Source: Procambarus clarkii (taxonomy: Eukaryota; Arthropoda; Malacostraca; Decapoda; Cambaridae). Taken from it: DNA of 64,000 bases. The notes under the pieces were generated by a model. That model saw nothing but the letters and a program-made list of their open reading frames with translations. It had not been told where the DNA came from and did not search any database. Where the stretch lies: positions 21,864,927-21,928,926 of the forward strand of contig NC_091156.1 of assembly GCF_040958095.1 (NCBI RefSeq), written 5' to 3'. Positions within the stretch are counted from its first letter, which is position 1; each line of letters starts with the position of its first letter. Shown here one piece after another: positions 34,210 through 45,022 of this stretch. Both the position numbers and the translations under genes were made by a program.

Positions 34210-34981
34210 TTAAAGTTAAGTAAAAGATGTTAAATGATTAATTTAAATCAAAGGCGCAGGAAATCTTGTACCCGGTACTCATGTGAGAGGATAAGGGCAA
34301 GAAAATCCTACTAACAAATGAAACAGAGTTTCGAAAACAAATGAAACAGTTAATTGCCTCAAAAGTAAAATTGGTAGTCCAAGGATGTAGGCATACCTTG
34401 CAGAGTCTCTATAGGACATACGCAAGTTTTTCCTACTGAAATTAATATGATACTTACAGAATTAGCGAACTTTTGTGCTCTGAAAAAGTAAGCTAATTCC
34501 CTACCGTTGTATGTATCATCATCTCTGACTGACGTGTAGGGGTGCGAGGTGTCAACTGGTGACGAGAACTGCTGCTGAGGTCCCAATTCAGCAACTAAAG
34601 TTCGAGCTAGAGGAACTATGGCCCTCTTTGTCCTCCTACAGTCAGATTGCAGAAGATTGGGTGCACTTGACCCGGGGCAGACCACAGTACCAGGGTACCA
34701 ATATGATGATCTGTCAAAAATGAGAAATATCCAAGGGACAAAGATGGTAAACACGAGTAATAACACGGAGGGAGAGATGACCAATTAAGAGTATGACTGC
34801 GGCCTACAGTCACCACGTAATCCAAAGTTGTCTCACCTTCACCATATGCTACTCTCGTAATGCACAATACACCGCACCATATAAAAAATGAAATTGAATA
34901 TGAAAAATAATAAAAGCTACGTTAACAAAGTTAAATACGCTTACCATAAATTACTACTTGGCACCAGTACCTGAGTGAAGC
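34210..34981 (-). other. Leader region of the LTR element
   Basis: About 770 nt between the primer-binding site and the gag ORF. Minus-strand ORFs of 83 and 141 codons here have no recognisable domain. The 141-codon frame begins with a hydrophobic run ('LLLVFTIFVPWIFLIF') but is not compositionally like the neighbouring gag. Confidence 0.55.
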
Positions 34982-34999
34982 TCCTAGGACAGGCCCCCA
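34982..34999 (-). promoter_or_regulatory. Primer-binding site candidate
   Basis: The minus strand reads TGGGGGCCTGTCCTAGGA, seven bases inside the 5' LTR. It begins with TGG, complementary to a tRNA CCA end, and resembles the TGGGGGCT... sites that pair with tRNA-Pro, but the tRNA is not established. Confidence 0.65.
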
Positions 35000-35006
35000 T
35001 ATAATA

Positions 35007-35702
35007 TGTGACGGTAACGCGTTGGTGTTCGGCTGTTCAAAAGCTAGGGGTATGGCCTCGTCACATATAGAAACAAAAAATAGAAAATCTGGAACTTCGT
35101 CTGTGGTAAGGTAATGAGAAGACACACAAAACACAAGTAAATTTAACAATGAAATTTTAATTGCGTTAGAAAAGCAAAACATGAATAAAATGGACATACA
35201 AATTCGTATAATAAAATCAATCAATCAAAATAGTAAGAATAATCAAATGACAAAATGAAAAGTTACGTTAAGACAAGTGAGTAATATCAAGTGAACAATA
35301 TACAATCAAATAAGAGGTGCAGGAATATTGGCTTTAAGCTATCACCTCTCTTAGTACACGTAAGTCACGGCTTAGTCTACCAACGAGACGTGTTAACCTG
35401 ATGAAAGCACTGGATATTCTGAGATCTGAGGTCGTGGTGGCCCCAGACATCAAGTAGTGTGGTGGGTGGAGTGCAGTTGCAACTGGACCCGCAGCCAATC
35501 AGCGATGAGCAGGCGACAAGACAGGTAGTTTGGTGGTTCGAGGTGGAGCAGGTGTTCCTGGCTGCATACGTTTTGCGCTTCTGGCAAAACTTGGTGTTGT
35601 TGTCGTTGTTGGATATTTCTTCCATACTAGTTTTATAGATTTGTAGCGACGTATTTTGGAGGGAAGAGCAGGCTCAATCTCTTGAAGGAGATTATCGTCA
35701 CA
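35007..35702 (-). repeat. 5' LTR of the 29.7-35.7 kb element
   Basis: Upstream LTR on the minus strand, presumably holding the promoter. Same termini as the 3' LTR. The 'gacg' duplication follows at 35703. Confidence 0.95.
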
Positions 35703-36487
35703 GACGGCTTAACACTTTCTCCTGGGCACGTGGTGGACGGCTTAACACTTTCTCCTGGGCACGTTGGTGGACGGCTTAACACTTTCTCCTGGGCACGTGT
35801 TGGACGGCTTAACACTTTCTCCTGGGCACGTGGTGGACGGCTTAGCACTTTCTCCTGGGCACGTGGTGGACGGCTTAACACTTTCTCCTGGGCACGTGTT
35901 GGACGGCTTAACACTTTCTCCTGGGCACGTGTTGGACGGCTTAACACTTTCTCCTGGGCACGTGGTGGACGTGGATTAACACTTTCTCCTGGGCACGTGT
36001 TGGACGGCTCAATACTTTCTCCTGGGCATGTGTTGGATGGCTTAACACTTTCTCCTGGGCACGTGGTGGACGTGGATTAACACTTTCTCCTGGGCACGTG
36101 GTGGACGTGGATTAACACTTTCTCCTGGGCACGTGGTGGACGGCTTAACACTTTCTCCTGGGCACGTGTTGGATGGCTTAACACTTTCTCCTGGGCACGT
36201 GGTGGACGGCTTAACACTTTCTCCTGGGCACGTGGTGGACGGCTTAACACTTTCTCCTGGGCACGTGGTGGACGGCTTAACACTTTCTCCTGGGCACGTG
36301 GTGGACGGCTTAACACTTTCTCCTGGGCACGTGGTGGACGGCTTAGCACTTTCTCCTGGGCACGTGGTGGACGGCTTAGCACTTTCTCCTGGGCACGTGG
36401 TGGACGGCTTAGCACTTTCTCCTGGGCACGTGGTGGACGGCTTAGCACTTTCTCCTGGGCACGTGGTGGACGTGGATTAACACTTTA
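35703..36487. repeat. 33 bp minisatellite, right part
   Basis: Continuation of the array cut by the LTR element. About 23 units with the same cctgggcacgtggtggacgg core. Two variant classes occur only on this side: 'gtggacgtggattaacac' (two bases longer) and 'cggcttagcactttc'. Confidence 0.97.
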
Positions 36488-36509
36488 GTTACTCCGCCTT
36501 TGGTAACCA

Positions 36510-37017
36510 GCAGAGTCACCTCGTCTCCACCAGGATACCTGTGTCACGCTGTCACCTCGTCTCCACCAGGATACCTGTGTCACGCTGTCACCTCGTCTCC
36601 ACCAGGATACCTGTGTCACGCTGTCACCTCGTCTCCACCAGGATACCTGTGTCACGCTGTCACCTCGTCTCCACCAGGATACCTGTGTCACGCTGTCACC
36701 TCGTCTCCACCAGGATACCTGTGTCACGCTGTCACCTCGTCTCCACCAGGATACCTGTGTCACGCTGTCACCTCGTCTCCACCAGGATACCTGTGTCACG
36801 CTGTCACCTCGTCTCCACCAGGATACCTGTGTCACGCTGTCACCTCGTCTCCAGCAGGATACCTGTGTCACGCTGTCACCTCGTCTCCACCAGGATACCT
36901 GTGTCACGCTGTCACCTCGTCTCCACCAGGATACCTGTGTCACGCTGTCACCTCGTCTCCAGCAGGATACCTGTGTCACGCTGTCACCTCGTCTCCGCCA
37001 GGATACCTGTGTCACGC
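36510..37017. repeat. 36 bp minisatellite, about 14 copies
   Basis: Highly uniform 36 bp unit containing 'ctcgtctccaccaggatacc' and 'tgtgtcacgctgtcac'. Only isolated changes occur (cagcagg, cgccagg). Open in several frames on both strands because the period is divisible by three; no gene is inferred. Confidence 0.97.
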
Positions 37018-38689
37018 TGCGGCCAATCATCAAGTTCTTCTGGATTATAAACAGAGACAAAATACTTGTTTACAATACACATATTTCTTTGTCCTCAGCT
37101 GGTGACTTGTAGCAATATTCAGTTGTCTTGTATTTTCATAAAGCTTTACTGATATATCTGAAACATCACATTTTTGTATGTTCCTTTGTCTGTCCGTATT
37201 TCACGGTTCCTTTTTAGATTTTCTTAATATTTTTTAGATTTCTAGCTAGTTTGACATCGTTGCTCTAGACCCACGTCTTCACTTTACATTCTTGTTTGTT
37301 GCGCTGTCATGTGTCCGACATTGTTCGTTAGTTCCGCGGTAATCCTTTTGATGTCATTGTTGTTTGACTTAATGAAAATATATGGAATACTGCCTTCCTG
37401 TTTTTAATTGACACTATCGCACTCTTCGAACGACTCTGGCGTCCCACTTTGGTCTCTCGAGTCCGAGCTTGGGACATGATGGCGTCTGATAAAAAAATAT
37501 TTGTATAAAATTCATTTATTATCCGATCGACTTGGGAATAGTTTCAAAATGAGCGCCTTTAGAGTGCGCACAATTTCATACCAAATGGAAAGATGTAACA
37601 CGAAGCTTGATGTCAGAACACTTGAAAGATTATAAATACGTTTTTGATCAAAATTGTAAAATATTTGTTAAAATTCTATTTATTGTGCTGTTATTATGGG
37701 ACTAGTTTTAAAATGCGCGCCTTTACATTGCGAACAATTTGATGCCAAAATGAAAGACAACACGAAAATTTATGTTATGAAACTGAAGGAGTCTACGCAT
37801 TTGGCTGCGATGTGCAAAATGGTGCTCGTTCACGGGTAACTTTAGGCTTTGCTAAAGGGAGTCACGCTTGACCTTTGGACAATATATGCATATACGACGC
37901 CTGCAGGGAATTTAATTGCGAACACAATGATACTAAAACGAGCCACGTAGCACGAGAATTAAGATGAGAAAACTGAAACGAGTATTCACATTTAGTGTCG
38001 CCGAGCGCTCGCCCGCACGCTCGCCCGCACTGCCAGTAGTAGTTCGTGCATACGGGCTGCGAATATAATTATAGTTTGAATCTACATCATAATCCATCAT
38101 GTCACTCAGTACTTGACACGAGTCATGTTCATGTCTGCCCAAGCTAAGCTTACCAAGAGTCCCCTCAAGCTTCACACTCAGCTTTACCACCACCCGGGAC
38201 CCTGAAGTCTTCTCTAGCACACTAGTTCTTCATGCTAGGTTCAATTTAATTTCCCTGTGATCAGTCTTATGCAGTTCGCTGCGTTTTCCCAGTTTATTAA
38301 TCACTGTCTCTCTATTTTCCAGAACCAAATCAGGAATATTATTGTTCGCGGTTGGTTCAGGAACAACTTGTACCAGGATACATTCTTCACTGTTTCCAGG
38401 AATTCATCTGCTCCGAATTATCTGTTTTTTATGACCAGTATATTGATCCGTTGTTAAAGACTAACGATGCGCCCATTACTTCATCTTGATGCCTTTTTTT
38501 ATCTCTTCCCAAACTGGCTTACTAACCAGGTCATTCAGACCAGGCTCGGTATACTGCTCCAGCTTCACGTGTGTTCCACTTGAGCACTTCGTCTCATACT
38601 GGGCGACTTAAAGATTTGATCTCGTTTCTTACAATAAGATTCAGATCCTCCTTCACGTAGACAGTAACTACACCTCTTTCTCTTCATGT
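37018..38689. other. 1.7 kb without a recognisable gene
   Basis: AT-rich sequence. It contains an imperfect tandem duplication (see next entry), a short 'gctcgcccgcac' duplication near 38005-38030, and minus-strand ORFs without motifs (for example 95 codons at 37933-38220). Possibly an old mobile element; family not recognised. Confidence 0.45.
37499..37805. repeat. Imperfect two-copy duplication, offset about 170 bp
   Basis: Shared blocks in order are 'aaaattc..tttatt', 'gggaatagtttcaaaatg' / 'gggactagttttaaaatg', 'gcgcctttagagtgcg' / 'gcgcctttacattgcg', 'acaatttcataccaaa' / 'acaatttgatgccaaa', and 'acacgaagcttgatgt' / 'acacgaaaatttatgt'. Confidence 0.75.
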
Positions 38690-38900
38690 TCTGTCGGACA
38701 TCTTGAAGAGGAAACTAGATTTATTCCTCCAAGGAGTGCCGAACCAACCGGGCTGTGGTGGGTATGTGGGTCTGCGGGCCGCTCCAAGCAACAGCCTGGT
38801 GGACCAAACTCTCACAAGTCTTGGGGAATGGAAGAACTCCCAGAACCCCATCAAGCAGGTATCAACCAGGTATCGGCATGAAACAGCTTATATCGGCTGG
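38690..38900 (+). pseudogene. CR1-like LINE C-terminal fragment
   Basis: The forward frame reads 'LKRKLDLFLQGVPNQPGCGG', then 'YVGLRAAPSNSLVDQTL'. This is the characteristic C-terminal tail of CR1-like ORF2 (FKxxLDxFLxxVPDxP...SNSxxDQ). It ends near 'caaccaggtat'. A severely 5'-truncated copy. Confidence 0.8.
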
Positions 38901-39148
38901 TCTGGAACTCAAGTGGTAGGTCTCTAGAGACATGTTTGAGTGAGAGTTACAGTGACTTCAGAAGGCTCCAGTGCTCTGAGGTCAGTCATCTTCAGCCTTA
39001 CATGTCTGCAGTTAGTCCAGTTTAACTGAAGACATAATTTCTGAGCTGTCATATCTATATTTTTTATTTTTATTACTAAATTGCATGTAATTGTTTTTAA
39101 TGAATCTGTTGAAATTGCTGAAGCTTCTCACGAGAGGTGAAGACTGAG

Positions 39149-39714
39149 CCTTGTATACTCAGTGATCTCCAACCTTGTATACTCAGTGATCTCCAACGTT
39201 GTATACTCAGTGATCTCCAACCTTGTATACTCAGTGATCTCCAACCTTGTATACTCAGTGATCTCCAACCTTGTATACTCAGTGATCTCCAACGTTGTAT
39301 ACTCAGTGATCTCCAACCTTGTATACTCAGTGATCTCCAACCTTGTATACTCAGTGATCTCCAACCTTGTATACTCAGTGATCTCCAACATTGTATACTC
39401 AGTGATCTCCAACCTTGTATACTCAGTGATCTCCAACCTTGTATACTCAGTGATCTCCAACCTTGTATACTCAGTGATCTCCAACGTTGTATACTCAGTG
39501 ATCTCCAACCTTGTATACTCAGTGATCTCCAACCTTGTAAACTCAGTGATCTCCAACCTTGTATACTCAGTGATCTCCAACCTTGTATACTCAGTGATCT
39601 CCAACCTTGTATACTCACTGATCTCCAACCTTGTATACTCAGTGATCTCCAACCTTGTATACTCAGTGATCTCCAACCTTGTATACTCAGTGATCTCCAA
39701 CCTTGTATACTCAG
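39149..39714. repeat. 24 bp minisatellite
   Basis: About 23-24 copies of a 24 bp unit, actcagtgatctccaacctt plus gtat. Variants are aacgttg, aacattg and a few single changes. Confidence 0.97.
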
Positions 39715-39725
39715 GTTGGAGACAA

Positions 39726-42700
39726 TACCCTTAGTACTGTCTCCAACCCTTGCTACTGTCTCCAACCCTTGGTACTGTCTCCATCCCTTGCTACTGTCTC
39801 CAACCCTTGGTACTGTCTCCATCTCTTGCTACTGTCTCCAACCCTTGGTACTGTCTCCAACCCTTGGTACTGTCTCCAACCCTTGGTACTGTCTCCAACC
39901 CTTGGTACTGTCTCCAACCCTTGGTACTGTCTCCAACCCTTGGTACTGTCTCCAACCCTTGGTACCGTCTCCATCTCTTGCTACTGTCTCCAACCCTTGG
40001 TACTGTCTCCAACCCTTGGTACTGTCTCCAACCCTTGGTACTGTCTCCAACCCTTGGTACTGTCTCCAACCCTTGGTACTGTCTCCAACCCTTGGTACTG
40101 TCTCCAACCCTTGGTACTGTCTCCAACCCTTGGTACTGTCTCCATCCCTTGGTACTGTCTCCAACCCTTGGTACTGTCTCCAACCCTTGGTAGTCTCCAA
40201 CCCTTGGTACTGTCTCCAACCCTTGCTACTGTCTCCAACCCTTGGTACTGTCTCCATCCCTTGGTACTGTCTCCAACCCTTGGTACTGTCTCCATCCCTT
40301 GGTACTGTCTCCATCCCTTGGTTCTGTCTCCAACCCTTGGTACTGTCTCCAACCCTTGGTACTGTCTCCATCTCTTGCTACTGTCTCCAACCCTTGGTAC
40401 TGTCTCCAACCCTTGGTACTGTCTCCAACCCTTGGTACTGTCTCCAACCCTTGGTACTGTCTTCATCCCTTGCTACTGTCTCCAACCCTTGGTACTGTCT
40501 CCATCTCTTGCTACTGTCTCCAACCCTTGGTACTGTCTCCAACCCTTGGTACTGTCTCCAACCCTTGGTACTGTCTCCAACCCTTGGTACTGTCTCCAAC
40601 CCTTGGTACTGTCTCCAACCCTTGGTACTGTCTCCAACCCTTGGTACTGTCTCCATCCCTTGGTACTGTCTCCAACCCTTGGTAGTCTCCAACCCTTGGT
40701 ACTGTCTCCAACCCTTGCTACTGTCTCCAACCCTTGGTACTGTCTCCATCCCTTGGTACTGTCTCCAACCCTTGGTACTGTCTCCATCCCTTGGTACTGT
40801 CTCCAACCCTTGGTACTGTCTCCAACCCTTGCTACTGTCTCCAACCCTTGGTACTGTCTCCATCCCTTGGTACTGTCTCCAACCCTTGGTACTGTCTCCA
40901 ACCCTTGGTACTGTCTCCAACCCTTGGTACTGTCTCCATCCCTTGGTACTGTCTCCAACCCTTGGTACTGTCTCCAACCCTTGGTACTGTCTCCAACCCT
41001 TGGTACTGTCTCCAACCCTTGCTACTGTCTCCAACCCTTGGTACTGTCTCCATCCCTTGGTACTGTCTCCAACCCTTGGTACTGTCTCCATCCCTTGGTA
41101 CTGTCTCCAACCCTTGGTACTGTCTCCAACCCTTGGTACTGTCTCCAACCCTTGGTACTGTCTCCAACCCTTGGTACTGTCTCCAACCCTTGGTACTGTC
41201 TCCATCCCTTGGTACTGTCTCCAACCCTTGGTACTGTCTCCAACCCTTGCTACTGTCTCCAACCCTTGGTACTGTCTCCATCCCTTGGTACTGTCTCCAA
41301 CCCTTGGTACTGTCTCCATCCCTTGGTACTGTCTCCAACCCTTGGTACTGTCTCCAACCCATGGTACTGTCTCCATCCCTTGGTACTGTCTCCAACCCTT
41401 GGTACTGTCTCCAACCCTTGGTACTGTCTCCATCCCTTGGTACTGTCTCCAACCCTTGGTACTGTCTCCAACCTTTGCTACTGTCTCCATCCCTTGGTAC
41501 TGTCTCCAACCCTTGCTACTGTCTCCAACCCTTGGTACTGTCTCCATCCCTTGGTACTGTCTCCAACCCTTGGTACTGTCTCCATCCCTTCGTACTGTCT
41601 CCATCCCTTGCTACTGTCTCCATCCCTTGCTACTGTCTCCATCCCTTGGTAATGTCTCCAACCCTTGGTACTGTCTCCATCCCTTGGTACTGTCTCCAAC
41701 CCTTGGTACTGTCTCCAACTCTTGGTACTGTCTCCAACCCTTGGTACTGTCTCCAACCCTTGCTACTGTCTCCAACCCTTGGTACTGTCTCCAACCCTTG
41801 GTACTGTCTCCATCCCTTGCTACTGTCTCCAACTCTTGGTACTGTCTCCAACCCTTGGTACTGTCTCCATCCCTTGGTACTGTCTCCAACCCTTGGTACT
41901 GTCTCCATCCCTTGGTACTGTCTCCAACCCTTGCTATTGTCTCCATCCCTTGGTACTGTCTCCAACCCTTGCTACTGTCTCCATCCCTTGCTACTGTCTC
42001 CATCCCTTGGTACTGTCTCCAACCCTTGGTACTGTCTCCAACCCTTGGTACTGTCTCCATCCCTTGGTACTGTCTCCAACCCTTGGTACTCTCTCCAACC
42101 CTTGGTACTGTCTCCAACCCTTGGTACTGTCTCCAACCCTTGGTACTGTCTCCAACCCTTGCTACTGTCTCCAACCCTTGGTACTGTCTCCATCCCTTGG
42201 TACTGTCTCCATCCCTTGGTACTGTCTCCAACCCTTGGTACTGTCTCCAACCCTTGGTACTGTCTCCATCCCTTGGTACTGTCTCCATCCCTTGGTACTG
42301 TCTCCAACCCTTGCTACTGTCTCCAACTCTTGGTACTGTCTCCAACCCTTGCTACTGTCTCCATCCCTTGGTACTGTCTCCAACCCTTGGTACTGTCTCC
42401 AACCCTTGGTACTGTATCCATCCCTTGGTACTGTCTCCATCCCTTGGTACTGTCTCCAACCCTTGGTACTGTCTCCAACCCTTGGTACTGTCTCCAACCC
42501 TTGGTACTGTCTCCAACCCTTGGTACTGTCTCCAACCCTTGGTACTGTCTCCAACCCTTGGTACTGTCTCCAACCCTTGGTACTGTCTCCATCCCTTGGT
42601 ACTGTCTCCAACCCTTGGTACTGTCTCCAACCCTTGGTACTGTCTCCATCCCTTGGTACTGTCTCCATCCCTTGGTACTGTCTCCATCCCTTGGTACTGT

Positions 42701-44660
42701 CTCCATCCCTTGGTACTGTCTCCAACCCTTGGTACTGTCTCCAACCCTTGGTACTGTCTCCAACCCTTGGTACTGTCTCCATCCCATGGTACTGTCTCCA
42801 ACCCTTGGTACTGTCTCCAACCCTTGCTACTGTCTCCAACCCTTGCTACTGTCTCCAACCCTTGGTACTGTCTCCAACCCTTGCTACTGTCTCCAACCCT
42901 TGGTACTGTCTCCAACCCTTGGTACTGTCTCCAACCCTTGGTACTGTCTCCAACCCTTGGTACTGTCTCCATCCCTTGGTACTGTCTCCATCCCTTGGTA
43001 CTGTCTCCAACCCTTGGTACTGTCTCCAACCCTTGGTACTGTCTCCATCCCTTGGTACTGTCTCCAACCCTTGGTACTGTCTCCAACCCTTGGTACTGTC
43101 TTCATCCCTTGGTACTGTCTCCAACCCTTGGTACTGTCTCCAACCCTTGGTACTGTGTCCAACCCTTGCTACTGTCTCCAACCCTTGGTACTGTCTCCAT
43201 CCCTTGGTACTGTCTCCAACCCTTGGTACTGTCTCCAACCCTTGGTACTGTCTCCAACCCTTGGTACTGTCTCCAACCCTTGGTACTGTCTCCAACCCTT
43301 GGTACTGTCTCCAACCCTTGGTACTGTCTCCATCCCTTGGTACTGTCTCCAACCCTTGCTACTGTCTCCAACTCTTGGTACTGTCTCCAACCCTTGCTAC
43401 TGTCTCCAACCCTTGGTACTGTCTCCAACCCTTGGTACTGTCTCCAACCCATGCTACTGTCTCCAACCCTTGGTACTGTCTCCAACCCTTGGTACTGTCT
43501 CCATCCCTTGGTACTGTCTCCATCCCTTGGTACTGTCTCCAACCCTTGGTACTGTCTCCAACCCTTGGTACTGTCTCCATCCCTTGGTACTGTCTCCATC
43601 CCTTGGTACTGTCTCCATCCCTTGGTACTGTCTCCATCCCTTGGTACTGTCTCCATCCCTTGGTACTGTCTCCATCCCTTGGTACTGTCTCCAACCCTAG
43701 GTACTGTCTCCAACCCTTGGTACTGTCTCCATCCCTTGGTACTGTCTCCAACCCTTGGTACTGTCTCCAACCCTTGGTACTGTCTCCAACCCCTGCTACT
43801 GTCTCCAACCCTTGGTACTGTCTCCATCCCTTGGTACTGTCTGCAACCCTTGGTACTGTCTCCATCCCTTGGTACTGTCTCCAACCCTTGGTACTGTCTC
43901 CAACCCTTGGTACTGTCTCCATCCCTTGGTACTGTCTCCAACCCTTGGTACTGTCTCCAACCCTTGGTACTGTCTTCATCCCTTGGCACTGTCTCCAACC
44001 CTTGGTACTGTCTCCAACCCCTGGTACTGTCTCCAACCCTTGCTACTGTCTCCAACCCTTGGTACTGTCTCCATCCCTTGGTACTGTCTCCAACCCTTGG
44101 TACTGTCTCCAACCCTTGGTACTGTCTCCAACCCTTGCTACTGTCTCCAACCCTTGGTACTGTCTCCATCCCTTGGTACTGTCTCCAACCCTTGCTACTG
44201 TCTCCAACCCTTGCTACTGTCTCCAACTCTTGCTACTGTCTCCAACCCTTGGTACTGTCTCCAACCCTTGCTACTGTCTCCATCCCTTGGTACTGTCTCC
44301 ATCCCTTGGTACTGTCTCCATCCCTTGGTACTGTCTCCATCCCTTGGTACTGTCTCCATCCCTTGGTACTGTCTCCATCCCTTACTACTGTCTCCATCCC
44401 GTGGTACTGTCTCCATCCCGTGGTACTGTCTCCAACCCATGGTACTGTCTCCATCCCTTGGTACTGTCTCCATCCCTTGGTACTGTCTCCATCCCTTGGT
44501 ACTGTCTCCATCCCTTGGTACTGTCTCCATCCCTTGGTACTGTCTCCAACCCTTGGTACTGTCTCCATCCCTTGGTACTGTCTCCATCCCTTGGTACTGT
44601 CTCCAACCCTTGGTACTGTCTCCAACCCTTGGTACTGTCTCCAACCCTTGGTACTGTCTA
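39726..44660. repeat. 19 bp minisatellite, about 260 copies
   Basis: 4.9 kb of ggtactgtctccaaccctt units. There are two main polymorphic sites: ccaaccc/ccatccc and ggtact/gctact. Rare units are shortened (ggtagtctcc at 40189 and 40681). Because 19 is not divisible by three, three units code a 19-residue period and all six frames contain long open runs (up to 1843 codons). All are artefacts. Confidence 0.98.
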
Positions 44661-44667
44661 CACACTG

Positions 44668-44915
44668 AGGACAGGACTCAACACCCAGCACTGAGGACGG
44701 GACTCAACACCCAGCACTGAGGACGGGACTCAACACCCAGCACTGAGGACGGGACTCAGCACCCAGCACTGAGGACGGGACTCAGCACCCAGCACTGAGG
44801 ACGGGACTCAGCACCCAGCACTGAGGACGGGACTCAGCACCCAGCACTGAGGACGGGACTCAACACCCAGCACTGAGGACGGGACTCAACACCCAGCACT
44901 GAGGACGGGACTCAA
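44668..44915. repeat. 26 bp minisatellite (cagcactgaggacgggactc)
   Basis: About 9.5 units of cagcactgaggacgggactc plus aacacc or agcacc. It ends directly at the left LTR of a gypsy-type element. A diverged 1.3-unit relative lies on the other side of that element (54556-54590). Confidence 0.95.
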
Positions 44916-44919
44916 CACT

Positions 44920-45022
44920 TGTGGTGCTGTGTGTTGCTGGGAAAGTCTTGGTTGTTGGGTTGATATAAAGTCATTGCTTGGTTGCCGACTTTAATACTTA
45001 TAACGGTACATGACTGGCAGCG
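44920..45022 (-). repeat. Left (3') LTR, first segment
   Basis: Starts tgtggtgctgtg. Matches 48780-48882, for example 'tgatataaagtcattgcttg' and 'gttgccgactttaatactta'. It ends in tggcagcg (45015-45022), which is duplicated at 46284-46291. Confidence 0.88.

Larger units (their letters stand above)
29678..35702 (-). mobile_element. Complete LTR retrotransposon (Ty3/gypsy-like, INT upstream of RNase H)
   Basis: A 6,025 bp element with 696 bp LTRs, read on the minus strand. Its parts in order: 5' LTR 35007-35702, primer-binding site about 34999-34982, leader, gag N-terminal ORF, Gag-PR-INT-(RNase H remnant) ORF, polypurine tract 30383-30374, 3' LTR 29678-30373. The two LTRs differ at one base that I could see. 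A 4 bp target duplication 'gacg' flanks it (29674-29677, 35703-35706), and removing the element plus one gacg restores a 33 bp minisatellite unit exactly. No reverse transcriptase is encoded, so any mobility would need RT supplied by a relative. The integrase-first order recalls the Gmr1-type group of Ty3/gypsy elements. Confidence 0.93.

Noticed and set aside
34359-34784. 141-codon minus ORF with hydrophobic N-terminus as an accessory or envelope-like gene
   Set aside because: Lies in the leader before gag, not after pol. Only one hydrophobic run and no recognisable domain; likely chance.
17784-37017. Arrays with periods divisible by three (27, 33, 36, 39 bp) as evidence of selection for coding
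   Set aside because: About a third of the arrays in the window have such periods, as expected by chance. Only the 63 kb array sits in a frame with recognisable protein modules.
39137-44720. 1843-, 1009-, 988- and 649-codon forward ORFs and many reverse ones
   Set aside because: Products of the 19 bp unit, which is stop-free in most frames; all six frames show the same period.
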